From Sphingomonas sp. (GTDB taxonomy: Bacteria; Pseudomonadota; Alphaproteobacteria; Sphingomonadales; Sphingomonadaceae): a stretch of DNA of 42,173 nucleotides. The translations under genes and the position numbers were made by a program. Shown here one piece after another: positions 14,967 through 23,914 of this stretch. The notes under the pieces were generated by a model, which worked only from the letters and a program-made list of their open reading frames with translations, did not search any database and was not told the origin of the DNA. The stretch is taken from assembly GCA_025935515.1 (NCBI GenBank), contig JAICVC010000002.1, forward strand, positions 1-42,173, read 5' to 3'. Every line of letters starts with the position of its first letter. The stretch's first letter is position 1.

Positions 14967-16370
14967 GTGCTGAGACATGACGGCGAACGCACTCCGGGTT
15001 TCAAGCTTGCGCTGGCGATCGTCGTCGGCCTGGTCCTCACCATCCCGCTCTTCTCGGTCTGGCTGCTGGTCTACGATCGCAAGACGCAGTCCGAAGAAGC
15101 CACCGCCTCCATAACTGCCGGATGGGGCGGGCCGCAGGCGATCGCGGGACCGGTGATCGTGATCCCCTATCGAGCCACGGCGACCGAAACGGTGATCGAG
15201 AACGGGCAGAGCGTTACCCGAAGCCGCGAGGTACGCCGCGAACTGACGCTCGCCCCGGAAGCGATCGAGTTGACCAGCAGCGTCCGGCCCGAAGTGCGAA
15301 AGCGTTCGATCTACCAGGCCGTGGTCTACGGCGCGCAGATGACGGGCAAGGCGCGTTTCGCCTTCCCGCCGGACCTCGCCCGCACCGGCGTCGACCCCAG
15401 CCAGATGGACATGAGCCGCGCCGAGCTCCGCTTCGGGCTCAGCGATCCGCGCGGGCTCGGCGCCAACCCGCAAGTGAAGGTCGATGGACAGCCTCTTCGC
15501 CTTCAGCCCGGCGGCGGCAGCAGCGGCGGCCGCGGCTTCTTCGCCTGGCTCGACGCCAATGGCCTCAACGCCCGTCCGATCGGTGTCGAATTTGCGTTCG
15601 ACCTCCGCGGCAATGAAGCGCTGAGCCTCGCGCCGCAGGCCGGCGACACACGCTGGACCGTCAGGTCCTCCTGGCCAAGTCCAAGCTTCGGCGGAGAATT
15701 CCTGCCGGCCAACCGAAGCGTCACCGAGAAAGGCTTCACCGCCGTCTACAGGATCGGAAATCTGGCGCTGGGTCGCTCGCTGGTGAGCACCGGCGATGCC
15801 GGCGCGACGAACGTCATCGAACGGGTCTCGCCGCCCTCGCGCACCAACTATGCGACGACGGCGCCAGCTGCGGACACCGGGCCGGTACAGACGGCGCAGA
15901 TCAGCCTGATCCAGCCGGTCGATCCCTATTCGCAGGTCAACCGCGCGACCAAATACGGCTTCCTCTTCATCGGCTTCACCTTCCTCGCGCTCTTGATGTT
16001 CGACGTGATCGGCGGCGTCCGCGTGTCGGCGGTCGAATATCTGCTGATGGGCGCGGCGCTGGTGCTGTTCTTCGTGCTTCTGCTCGCCTTCGCCGAAGTG
16101 ATCGGCTTCACCTTCGCCTATGTCGTCGCGTCGGCGGCAATCGCCGGTCTCAACACTGCTTATTCGGCGGCGGTTCTCTCCAGCTGGGGCCGCGCCGGTT
16201 TCATCGGCGGGCTGCTCGTCGGGCTTTACGCGGTGCTCTACATCCTCCTCAGCCTCGAGGCTTTCTCGCTGCTGATCGGCTCGCTGCTGCTGTTCGCCGC
16301 GCTCGCCGGGGTGATGTATGCGACCCGGCGCATCGACTGGGGCGGAAGGAGGGCTGCGACCGAGGCGTGA
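14967..16370 (+). CDS. creD: Inner membrane protein CreD
   Basis: The 467-residue product has an N-terminal membrane helix (LALAIVVGLVLTIPLFSVWL) and a large periplasmic domain of about 290 residues. A C-terminal bundle of about six helices follows (from FLFIGFTFLALLMFDVIGGV on). This is the CreD layout, and the segment GWGGPQAIAGPVIVIPY near residue 52 is typical of the family. CreD affects envelope integrity and, in enterobacteria and Stenotrophomonas, colicin and beta-lactam responses. No creBC genes are present here. The GTG start at 14967 has AAGGGAG upstream. Confidence 0.93.
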   Translation: MLRHDGERTPGFKLALAIVVGLVLTIPLFSVWLLVYDRKTQSEEATASITAGWGGPQAIAGPVIVIPYRATATETVIENGQSVTRSREVRRELTLAPEAIELTSSVRPEVRKRSIYQAVVYGAQMTGKARFAFPPDLARTGVDPSQMDMSRAELRFGLSDPRGLGANPQVKVDGQPLRLQPGGGSSGGRGFFAWLDANGLNARPIGVEFAFDLRGNEALSLAPQAGDTRWTVRSSWPSPSFGGEFLPANRSVTEKGFTAVYRIGNLALGRSLVSTGDAGATNVIERVSPPSRTNYATTAPAADTGPVQTAQISLIQPVDPYSQVNRATKYGFLFIGFTFLALLMFDVIGGVRVSAVEYLLMGAALVLFFVLLLAFAEVIGFTFAYVVASAAIAGLNTAYSAAVLSSWGRAGFIGGLLVGLYAVLYILLSLEAFSLLIGSLLLFAALAGVMYATRRIDWGGRRAATEA

Positions 16371-16401
16371 CGGCGCGAATCTTTGCCGCTAGTCCGCGTC
16401 G

Positions 16402-17304
16402 ATGACTTCACAACCGTTACCACCAAAGCGCATTTTCCCAAGTTCGAAGGTCGACGCACGTGCCGCCGAGCACGTGCCGTCGGTCCCGCAGACCGAGAGC
16501 TCCGCATACAAGCTGGCGTTCCAGGACGCCGAGTTCCTGCTGCGCGAAGACCTGCGCCCGGTCCGCTTCCAGCTCGAGCTACTGAAACCCGAGCTGCTGC
16601 TCAACGAGGCGGACATCGGGTCGACCTTCGTCTTCTACGGCTCGGCGCGGATCCCCTCGCCCGAGATGGCCGACGCGCTGATCGCCGCGGCGACCAATCC
16701 CGAGCAGGAGAAAATCGCGGAGCGGCTGAAGGCCAAGGCCCATTATTACGATATCGCGCGCGAGCTGGCGCGGCTGGCGAGCCGTTGCAGGGCCGACGAG
16801 GAAGGCAAGAAGCATTTCGTCGTCTGCTCCGGCGGCGGCCCGTCGATCATGGAAGCCGCCAACCGCGGTGCGGCCGACGAGGGGCAGGAATCGATCGGCC
16901 TCAACATCGTGCTTCCCCACGAGCAGATGCCCAACCGCTACGTCACCCCGGACCTGAGCTTCCAGTTCCATTATTTCGCGCTGCGCAAGATGCACTTCCT
17001 GCTGCGCGCGCGAGCGGTCGCGGTGTTCCCCGGCGGATACGGCACGTTCGACGAGATGTTCGAGCTTCTTACCCTGATCCAGACCGGCAAGGTGCGGCCG
17101 CTGCCGATCCTGCTGTTCGGCAAGGATTATTGGAACCGCGTCGTCAATTTCGAGGCGATGGTCGAGGAAGGCGTGATTGCGCCGCACGACCTCGACCTCA
17201 TCCATTGGAGCGAGGATGCCGCCGAGGCGTGGGACTTCGTCACCAATTATTACGCCGACCATCCCGCCGGCCCGCCGCCGCGGCAGTCGGGCCCGCCCGA
17301 ATAA
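16402..17304 (+). CDS. LOG-family nucleotide phosphoribohydrolase (TIGR00730-like)
   Basis: The 300-residue product has a Rossmann-type fold with FYGSARIPSP near 73-82, CSGGGPSIMEAANRGA near 142-157 and the family motif PGGYGTFDEMFE near 208-219 (PGGxGTxxE). These proteins were once annotated as lysine decarboxylases. Characterised members hydrolyse AMP or cytokinin riboside monophosphates to the base and ribose 5-phosphate. The N-terminal 70 residues extend beyond the short type I proteins, suggesting the longer type. It ends 10 bp from the convergent cytochrome c gene. Confidence 0.92.
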   Translation: MTSQPLPPKRIFPSSKVDARAAEHVPSVPQTESSAYKLAFQDAEFLLREDLRPVRFQLELLKPELLLNEADIGSTFVFYGSARIPSPEMADALIAAATNPEQEKIAERLKAKAHYYDIARELARLASRCRADEEGKKHFVVCSGGGPSIMEAANRGAADEGQESIGLNIVLPHEQMPNRYVTPDLSFQFHYFALRKMHFLLRARAVAVFPGGYGTFDEMFELLTLIQTGKVRPLPILLFGKDYWNRVVNFEAMVEEGVIAPHDLDLIHWSEDAAEAWDFVTNYYADHPAGPPPRQSGPPE

Positions 17305-17314
17305 GGCGTCGGCC

Positions 17315-18010
17315 CTAGGGCTTCTTGGTCGCCGTGCTCGCGGGACCGGCGACCTTGGGCGCGCCCTCGCCGCCGACATTCTTGGGATTGGCGCCGGTTT
17401 GCTGCTCCGTCAGCACCGGCTCCTTCTCCGCCTTCTGCGGGCCGTTGCCCGGGCCTTCACCCGCGGCGGTCGCCGTCGGCGCCGCCGGAAGCGGCCTCGG
17501 CGCATCGCTGTGCGCGTTCAGGAACGCGATGACGTCGGCGCGGTCCTGCGGGTTGCTGAGGCCGGCAAAGGTCATCTTGGTTCCCGGCGCGAACGTCTTG
17601 GGGCTGTCGAGCCACTTGCTGAGGTTGTCCCAGTTCCAGGTGCCGCCGATCTTCTTCAGCGGATCCGAGAAAGCGAAGCCAGCTTTGCCCTGGGCGATTG
17701 GCTCGTCGATGATATCCCACAGGTTCGGGCCCAGCTGGTTGGCGCCGCCCTTCTCCGCATTGTGGCAGGCCGCGCACTTGTTGAACACCTGCTGGCCCTT
17801 CGCGGGGTCGGCCTTGGCGAGGTAGAATTCGATCGGCTGCTCGGCTTCGGCGCCGCCGCCCTCGCCTTCCTGGACCACGCCCTCGATCGGATAGCCCATC
17901 TTTTCGGGGCGCTCCGAGTGGAACATCTCTCCGGCGACGATCGACGATCCCAAGGCGACGATGCCCGCGAACAGCACCCAGCCGGCAATGGTATTGAAGC
18001 GATCGTCCAT
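17315..18010 (-). CDS. Membrane-anchored cytochrome c (CycM/cyt cy type)
   Basis: Electron carrier of the respiratory chain. The 231-residue product starts with an uncleaved signal-anchor helix (TIAGWVLFAGIVALGSSIVA, 7-26) and a flexible acidic linker. A class I cytochrome c domain follows, with heme-binding CAACH (C79, C82, H83) and the axial Met in GTKMTFAG (M146). The domain is cytochrome c2/CycM-like. A Pro/Ala-rich tail of about 60 residues follows the heme domain, longer than in typical CycM. In other alphaproteobacteria such proteins link the bc1 complex to aa3 oxidase. Confidence 0.93.
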   Translation of the reverse strand: MDDRFNTIAGWVLFAGIVALGSSIVAGEMFHSERPEKMGYPIEGVVQEGEGGGAEAEQPIEFYLAKADPAKGQQVFNKCAACHNAEKGGANQLGPNLWDIIDEPIAQGKAGFAFSDPLKKIGGTWNWDNLSKWLDSPKTFAPGTKMTFAGLSNPQDRADVIAFLNAHSDAPRPLPAAPTATAAGEGPGNGPQKAEKEPVLTEQQTGANPKNVGGEGAPKVAGPASTATKKP

Positions 18011-18083
18011 GGAGTTTCCCTGTCGGTGTCAGGATAGAGAGATAAGGATTTGCGCTGCCTCTTAAGGGCGAGTTTGTAAGGCT

Positions 18084-19076
18084 TCAAGCCGCCTGCCGGG
18101 CGGTGAGCGCAAGCTCGGCGGCGCGCCGGTAAAGGGTCGGCAGGCCGGCCGACCCGAGCTGGTCGAGCGGGTGCCACCAGCCCTCGCCTGCCGGTTCCGA
18201 GCCCGCGACTAGCAAGAGGTCGAGGGAGAAATGGGTGAAGACGTGGCGGACGGTGCCGATCGCGTTGAGGAGCTCGGGCGGGCTCGCGGTCCAGTCGCCG
18301 CCCGGAAGCGCCGCCATGCCCCCGAGCAGGCCCTTCGCCGGCCGGCGGACGAGCCAGACCCGGCCGCCTCGCTCGATCCAGTGAGCGACGCCGTACTTGT
18401 GCGGACGCACGGCACGCCGGCGAGGCTCAGGGAAGACCTGCGGAGTCCCGCTCGCGAAAGCGGCGCAGTCCCGGCGGAGCGGGCAATCGCCGCAACATGG
18501 TTTGGTTGGGCGGCAGATGGTCGCTCCGAGATCCATCACCGCTTGGACGAAATCGCCGGGCCGGTCGGCGGGCATGATCGCGAGGACGAGCCGCTCGATC
18601 TCGGCACGGGAAGGGCTTTTGAGGCCGTGCAGCCGCACGATCACGCGCTCGACGTTGGTGTCGACTGCCGGCGCCGTTTGGCCGAACGCAATCGCAGCGA
18701 TGGCGGCCGACGTATAGGCTCCGATGCCCGGCAGCCGGCGCAGCTCCGCGGCGGTGGTCGGGAAAGCCCCGCGCCGCTCGACTTCCCTCGCGCAGGCAAT
18801 CAGGTGGCGGGCGCGGGCGTAATAGCCGAGCCCCGCCCATTCGGAGAGGACGTCCTCGTCGGCTGCGGCGGCCAAGGCGTGGATCGTGGGCCAGCGTTCG
18901 ACGAAACGCTCGAACCGCGGCCGTACCGTCGCCACCGTCGTCTGCTGGAGCATGACTTCGCTCAGCCACACGCGATAGGGGTCGGGCGCCGGCTCGCCGG
19001 GCGGCGAGCGCCATGGCAAGCGCCTGAAGTTATCCACATAATGTTGGAGCAGGCGGCTTGCGGCATTGGCGGTCAC
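18084..19076 (-). CDS. mutY: A/G-specific adenine glycosylase MutY
   Basis: Removes adenine mispaired with 8-oxoguanine. Key features are the catalytic Glu in WLSEVMLQQTTV, the HhH LPGIGAYTSAAIAAIAFG, the catalytic Asp in AVDTN, and a [4Fe-4S] site with Cys spacing C-X6-C-X2-C-X5-C (CRPTKPCCGDCPLRRDC). A C-terminal NUDIX-like 8-oxoG recognition domain includes VFTHFSL. The frame is open to 19220, but that part overlaps the divergent DUF721 gene. I chose GTG 19076, with AGGG six bases upstream, giving 330 residues. The start lies about 28 bp from the start of the divergent gene. Confidence 0.95.
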   Translation of the reverse strand: MTANAASRLLQHYVDNFRRLPWRSPPGEPAPDPYRVWLSEVMLQQTTVATVRPRFERFVERWPTIHALAAAADEDVLSEWAGLGYYARARHLIACAREVERRGAFPTTAAELRRLPGIGAYTSAAIAAIAFGQTAPAVDTNVERVIVRLHGLKSPSRAEIERLVLAIMPADRPGDFVQAVMDLGATICRPTKPCCGDCPLRRDCAAFASGTPQVFPEPRRRAVRPHKYGVAHWIERGGRVWLVRRPAKGLLGGMAALPGGDWTASPPELLNAIGTVRHVFTHFSLDLLLVAGSEPAGEGWWHPLDQLGSAGLPTLYRRAAELALTARQAA

Positions 19077-19103
19077 CTGGACCCTATGGCATGCTCCAAG
19101 GCG

Positions 19104-19652
19104 ATGTCGAAGAGGAAGCCCGAACGAGATTCGCCGCGGAGCTGCCGCGCCCGCGCCGCGGGCGAGCTCGTCGGCGATGTCGGCGGCCAGTCGTTCAAAC
19201 GCTTCGGCTTCGTCCAGCACTCAATCGTCAGCCGTTGGAGCGAGATCGTCGGCGAGCGTTACGCCCGGGCCTCGTGCCCCGAATCGATCAAATTCCCGGC
19301 CGGCAGGAAAGCTGGCGGAGTGCTGACTCTAATGGTCGACGGCGCTCACGCGCCGCTGATCCAGCATCTGACACCGATGATCGTCGAGCGGGTGAACCGC
19401 TTCTTCGGCTATGCGGCGATCAATCGCATCGTCTTCCACCAGGGCCGGCCGCCGACGCCGGCACCAAAGCCGGAGCGGCCGCAGCTGCGCCCAGTGCCGA
19501 AAGAGCTGGGCGAAGGCCTGCGCGAAATCGCCGATCCCGAGCTTCGCTTGTGCCTGGAGTCGCTTGCCGCGCAAATTGCCGCTAGCAGCGGCCCTCCGTC
19601 GCTCGAGAAGAGCGAGGATGACCCCATACCCGCGATCAATCGGAGCAATTGA
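19104..19652 (+). CDS. DUF721 / DciA-like protein
   Basis: The product of about 182 residues has the DUF721 core (RFGFVQHSIVSRWSEIVG to VVDGAHAPLIQHL-like strands, then RVNRFFGYAAINRIVFHQG). DUF721 contains DciA, the ancestral loader of the replicative helicase DnaB in bacteria lacking DnaC, which makes a replication role plausible. Start could be ATG 19104 or ATG 19086; neither has a clear ribosome-binding site. The frame is open far upstream, but only antisense to mutY. It is directly followed by the dsbA-like gene with no gap (TGA then ATG). Confidence 0.85.
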   Translation: MSKRKPERDSPRSCRARAAGELVGDVGGQSFKRFGFVQHSIVSRWSEIVGERYARASCPESIKFPAGRKAGGVLTLMVDGAHAPLIQHLTPMIVERVNRFFGYAAINRIVFHQGRPPTPAPKPERPQLRPVPKELGEGLREIADPELRLCLESLAAQIAASSGPPSLEKSEDDPIPAINRSN

Positions 19653-20405
19653 ATGAAGCCTTCCTTCTTCCTCGCCGGCGCTGCAGCAGTGGTCGCGATT
19701 GCCGGCTGCAATTCCAAGCCCGGCGATGCCAAGAGCAATGCCGAAGCCCCGGTGAAATGGGAGCAGGTCGCTCCGCCCAAGGGCGGCGACTGGACGATGG
19801 TCGTGAATGCGACGCCCGCGGGCGGGTTCATGATGGGCAACCCCAATGCCAAGGTGAAGCTGGTCGAATATGGCTCGCTCACTTGCCCGCACTGCCGCGA
19901 GTTCGACGAAAAGGGCGTGCCGACTTTGATCGATCAATATGTGAAGTCGGGCCAGGTCAGCTGGGAGTTCCGCAATTATGTCCGCGATCCGTTCGACCTC
20001 ACCGCGTCGCTGATCGCGCGCTGCAACGGCGCGAAGAGCTTCTTCCCGCTGATGCGCGCCTTCTACAAGGACCAGGTCGCCTGGGTGACCAAGATCCAGG
20101 AAACGCCCCAGGCGCAGCTCGAAGCGTTGCAGAACCTGCCCCCCAACCAGGAGTTCGTGCAGGCCGCGAAATTTGCCGGATTCCCGGAGTGGGCGGCAGC
20201 GCGGGGCGTTCCCGCCGCCAAGAGCAATCAGTGCTTGAGCAATGAGAACAGCATCAACCAGCTGGTGCAGATGACGGGCGACGCCACCAACCAGTTCCCC
20301 AACTTCCCGGGCACCCCGACCTTCGTCATCAACGGCAAGATGGCGGAGAACACCGCGACCTGGGAGCTGCTCGAGCCGCAGCTCAAGAAGGCGCTCGGCG
20401 GATAA
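19653..20405 (+). CDS. DsbA-like thioredoxin-fold lipoprotein
   Basis: The 250-residue product starts with a lipoprotein signal (VVAIAGCN, lipobox IAGC, C19). A DsbA-type thioredoxin domain follows, with the active site CPHC (C78, C81) in YGSLTCPHCREF and a cis-Pro in GTPTF. It should catalyse or isomerise disulfides in periplasmic proteins while tethered to a membrane. It sits between the DUF721 gene and smc on the same strand, directly abutting the former. A dsbB gene is present elsewhere in the window (34600-35124) and could be its oxidising partner, although monomeric DsbA-like lipoproteins may have other partners. Confidence 0.92.
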   Translation: MKPSFFLAGAAAVVAIAGCNSKPGDAKSNAEAPVKWEQVAPPKGGDWTMVVNATPAGGFMMGNPNAKVKLVEYGSLTCPHCREFDEKGVPTLIDQYVKSGQVSWEFRNYVRDPFDLTASLIARCNGAKSFFPLMRAFYKDQVAWVTKIQETPQAQLEALQNLPPNQEFVQAAKFAGFPEWAAARGVPAAKSNQCLSNENSINQLVQMTGDATNQFPNFPGTPTFVINGKMAENTATWELLEPQLKKALGG

Positions 20406-20433
20406 GCCCAATGCGGGGGGAGGGCATCGAGGG

Positions 20434-23400
20434 TTGAGGATCCGGCGGCTCAAGCTCAGCGGCTTCAAGAGCTTCGTCGAACCGGCCGAGCTCAGGATCG
20501 AGCCGGGCCTGACCGGCGTCGTGGGCCCCAACGGCTGCGGCAAATCGAACCTGCTCGAGGCGATCCGCTGGACGATGGGGGAATCCAGCCCCAAGTCGCT
20601 CCGCGGCGGGGGCATGGACGATGTCATCTTTGCCGGCACCGCAACGCGGCCGCCGCGCGACTTCGCCGAAGTCTCAATCCTGGTCGAGCGCGACGCCGGA
20701 GACGAAGGCGGTTCCGGGGAGAGCGAGGTCACTCGGCGCATCGAGCGCGGCGCCGGGTCGGCCTACCGGATCGACGGGCGCGACGTACGCGCCAAGGACG
20801 TCTCGCTGCTGTTCGCGGACGCGGCGACGGGGGCCCATTCGCCGGCGCTGGTCAGCCAGGGCAAGATCGGCGCGGTCATCGCCGCCAAGCCCGTCGAGCG
20901 GCGTCAGCTGCTGGAGGAAGCGGCGGGCATTTCCGGGCTTCACGCGCGCCGCAAGGACGCCGAGCAAAAACTCCGCGCGGCCGAGGCCAATCTGACGCGG
21001 CTGGGGGAAATCCTCGGCGACCAGGAGCAGCGCGCGGCCCAGCTGAGACGGCAGGCGCGCGCGGCCGAGCGTTATCGCAAGCTGACCGACCAGATCCGCG
21101 GAGTCGAAGCCCGACTGCTTCACGCCCGCTGGGTCGAAGCCGAGCAGGCGGCTGAAGCCGCTCTAGCGGAAGCGAAGGCCGCGTCCGAGGAAGTCGAGCG
21201 AATCCACCAGGCCATCGCCGAGGCGCAGGCCGCGCACGATCGCGCCAACGAGTCGCTCGCCGCAAAGCGCAACGCGCTCACTGAGCTGCGCGAGCAAGGC
21301 CACCAGCTCGCGCATCAACTCGCGACGGCGCGCGCCCGGCGCGACACGGTGGCGCGCCGGTTCGCCGAATTGGATCGCCTCGATCGGTCGTTGACCGACG
21401 ACATCGCGCGCGAAGAAGCGCTGAAGGGCGATGCCGCGCATGCAATCGCCGTGCTCGAGCAAGAACGCGGGACGATCGCGCGGCGGCTCGAAGACTCTGA
21501 AGCCCACGCGGCCCGGATCGCGACCGAGCTCAGTGCCGCGGAGACTATTTCCCGCGAAGCCGAAGCCGCGCTTGCGGAATTGCTTGCTCGGCAGGCGGCA
21601 ATGCGTGCCGAGCGCCGGGTCGCCGAAGCCGCGCTCGAGGCGGCACGGGCACAACTCGGCCGAACCGAGCAGGAACGGCAGAAGCTCGCCGAGCAGCTCC
21701 AGGCGTTGGGCGATGGCAGCGACCAGGTCCGCGCCCGAGATGAGGCCGAAGCGAAGGCCAAGGCTGCCGCCGAAGCGCTGACGCAAGCCGAGGCGAAGCG
21801 TGTCGAAGCCGAGCAAGGGCGGACTTCGGCGGCCGAAGCGCGCGATTCCGCCGAAAGCCGGCTTGCATCGGCACGCGCCGGACTGTCCGCCGCACGGTCA
21901 GAGCATGAGGCGTTGGCCCGCGCGCTCGAGCACGGCGGCGGCGCGGCGATCGCCAGCCTGAAGGCCGAACCGGGCTATGAACGAGCGCTCGCGGCTGCAT
22001 TGGGGGAGGACGCCGACGCATCGCTTGGCGGCGACGCACCAAGGCGCTGGCAGGGAAGCGAAGTCCGGCCTGACGACCCCTCGTTGCCGGCCGGCACGGA
22101 ATGCCTGGCCGACCATGTCAGCGCGCCGGCGCAACTCATTCGCCGGCTCAGGCAGGTCGCCATTGCCGCTGATGATTTGGGGCAGGCGCTCGCCGTCGGC
22201 CAACGGCTCGTCACGCCCGACGGCCGGCTTCGCCGGTGGGACGGGTTTGTCGCGGCCGGCGCGGGGGCGGCCGCAGCCGAGCGGCTGTTGCGCGCCAATC
22301 GCCTCGCCCAGCTGGCGGACGAATTGCCCAGATTAGAAGCAGCGGTCGAAAAGGCTTCGGCGGAGCGGGACTCGGTGCTCGCGACGATGGAACAATGCCG
22401 CAAGGTCGCTGACGAAGCGCGGACTGCGGCGCTGGCGGCAGAGCGCGATGCGCGCGAGGCCGGCCGGGCGATCGACGCCGCGGCCGCCGCGCTGGAGCGC
22501 ATCGAGGCGCAATGTGCCAGCCTGATCCAGCGCCAGGCCGATCTGGAACCAGTGCTCGAAGCATCGCGCGAGGCCGCCGCGGCTGCGCAGCAGTCGCTGG
22601 CAGCGCTTGCCGATCCAGCCGCGCTCGAGCATGAAGTCGAAGCGTCACGCGCCAGCGCCGCAAGCGCGGCAAGCGCGGTTGCCGACAAGCGCGCCGAAGC
22701 CGCCACCAAGGCCCGCGAGACTGCGGCAGACCGCGAGCGGTCGACTGCTGCGGGGCGCGAACAGGCGGAATGGAGCAAGCGCCAGGCCGATGCCGAGCAT
22801 CGGCTCGGGTCTGCGATCGAGCGCCAGAAACAGCAGTCCAGCGAACGGGCGGACCTCTCGAAGGAACCCGCCGAGCTCGATGCCAGGATCGGCGAGCTCG
22901 AGCATTCCAACGACCAGAGCCAGGTTCGCATTGGCGAAGCCACCGCGGCGGAGCGCGAAGCGGAAGAGGCGGTCCTCGCCGCGAGCCAGGCAGTGTCGGC
23001 GATCAACGAACATTCGGCCGACACTCGGGAACGGCGCGCAGCCGCCGCTGCCCGCGCCGAGGCGCAGCAGGCGCGCAGCGCCGAGTTCGCCAGGGCGGCA
23101 GCCGACAAGTTCGAGGTGGTGCCGCAGCGATTGCCCGAGAAGCTCGGGTTCGATGCCGAGGAGCCGCGCAACGCCGAAGAGGAAGCGGCGGCCCTCGAAC
23201 GGCTGACCGGAGAGCGGGAACGGATCGGGCCGGTCAACCTCGTCGCAGAACAGGAGCTTGCCGAGCTCGACGCCGCACGCACCAAGGGTGCGGAGGAAGC
23301 CGAGGAGCTGACCCAGGCGATCAACCGGCTGCGGGGCTCGATCGGCAATCTGAACCGCGAAGGCCGGGTCCGGCTGCTCGAGGCCTATGAAAAGGTCGAT

Positions 23401-23850
23401 GCCCATTTCCGCCGCCTGTTCACGACCCTGTTCGAAGGCGGCCAGGCCCATCTCGAGCTGGTCGAAAGCGACGACCCGCTCGAAGCCGGGCTTGAGATCA
23501 TGGCCCAGCCGCCGGGCAAGCGGCTGTCGACCCTGACGCTGCTGTCGGGCGGGGAGCAGGCGCTGACCGCGGTCGCGCTGATCTTCGCGATCTTCCTCAC
23601 CAACCCCGCCCCGATTTGCGTGCTCGACGAGGTCGACGCGCCGCTCGACGACGCCAATGTCGAGCGCTTCTGCGAGCTGCTGCAGCGGATGACGCAGGAA
23701 ACCGACACGCGCTACCTGATCGTCACCCACAATGCGGTGACCATGAGCCGCATGGACCGGCTCTACGGCGTGACCATGATCGAGAAAGGCGTCAGCCGAC
23801 TGGTGTCGGTCGACCTGGGCAGCGCGGAGACCCTGCTAGCCGCCGAGTAA
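20434..23850 (+). CDS. smc: Chromosome segregation ATPase SMC
   Basis: The 1138-residue product has the full SMC layout. The N-terminal ABC half has Walker A GPNGCGKS (31-38). A long coiled coil rich in Ala, Glu and Arg follows, with a hinge at about 500-625, then the return coiled coil. The C-terminal half has signature LLSGGEQ (1036-1042) and Walker B ICVLDE (1061-1066). It organises and segregates the chromosome, normally with ScpA and ScpB, which are not in the window. The start is a TTG at 20434, preceded by GGGAGGG nine bases upstream. An 8-codon mini-ORF (20411-20437) ends across this TTG (TTGA), so translational coupling is possible. It follows the dsbA-like gene by 28 bp. Confidence 0.97.
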   Translation: MRIRRLKLSGFKSFVEPAELRIEPGLTGVVGPNGCGKSNLLEAIRWTMGESSPKSLRGGGMDDVIFAGTATRPPRDFAEVSILVERDAGDEGGSGESEVTRRIERGAGSAYRIDGRDVRAKDVSLLFADAATGAHSPALVSQGKIGAVIAAKPVERRQLLEEAAGISGLHARRKDAEQKLRAAEANLTRLGEILGDQEQRAAQLRRQARAAERYRKLTDQIRGVEARLLHARWVEAEQAAEAALAEAKAASEEVERIHQAIAEAQAAHDRANESLAAKRNALTELREQGHQLAHQLATARARRDTVARRFAELDRLDRSLTDDIAREEALKGDAAHAIAVLEQERGTIARRLEDSEAHAARIATELSAAETISREAEAALAELLARQAAMRAERRVAEAALEAARAQLGRTEQERQKLAEQLQALGDGSDQVRARDEAEAKAKAAAEALTQAEAKRVEAEQGRTSAAEARDSAESRLASARAGLSAARSEHEALARALEHGGGAAIASLKAEPGYERALAAALGEDADASLGGDAPRRWQGSEVRPDDPSLPAGTECLADHVSAPAQLIRRLRQVAIAADDLGQALAVGQRLVTPDGRLRRWDGFVAAGAGAAAAERLLRANRLAQLADELPRLEAAVEKASAERDSVLATMEQCRKVADEARTAALAAERDAREAGRAIDAAAAALERIEAQCASLIQRQADLEPVLEASREAAAAAQQSLAALADPAALEHEVEASRASAASAASAVADKRAEAATKARETAADRERSTAAGREQAEWSKRQADAEHRLGSAIERQKQQSSERADLSKEPAELDARIGELEHSNDQSQVRIGEATAAEREAEEAVLAASQAVSAINEHSADTRERRAAAAARAEAQQARSAEFARAAADKFEVVPQRLPEKLGFDAEEPRNAEEEAAALERLTGERERIGPVNLVAEQELAELDAARTKGAEEAEELTQAINRLRGSIGNLNREGRVRLLEAYEKVDAHFRRLFTTLFEGGQAHLELVESDDPLEAGLEIMAQPPGKRLSTLTLLSGGEQALTAVALIFAIFLTNPAPICVLDEVDAPLDDANVERFCELLQRMTQETDTRYLIVTHNAVTMSRMDRLYGVTMIEKGVSRLVSVDLGSAETLLAAE

Positions 23851-23856
23851 TTCTGC

Positions 23857-23877
23857 TATTGCGAATGACTATCAATA
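23857..23877 (+). promoter_or_regulatory. Candidate Fur box before the siderophore receptor
   Basis: The A/T-rich sequence TATTG...CAATA (23857-23877), with GAATGACTATC in its core, stands out in the GC-rich context. It resembles a degenerate Fur box and lies 37 bp before the TonB receptor start. The symmetry is imperfect, so iron regulation is inferred mainly from the gene downstream. Confidence 0.4.
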
Positions 23878-23914
23878 ACGTTAGGCGGGCCCCAAGAAGT
23901 CCAAAGGGGAACGA

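Noticed and set aside
18231-19103. N-terminal extension of the DUF721 frame by 291 codons
   Set aside because: It is antisense to mutY with all MutY motifs in place; family length and alignment support a start near 19104.
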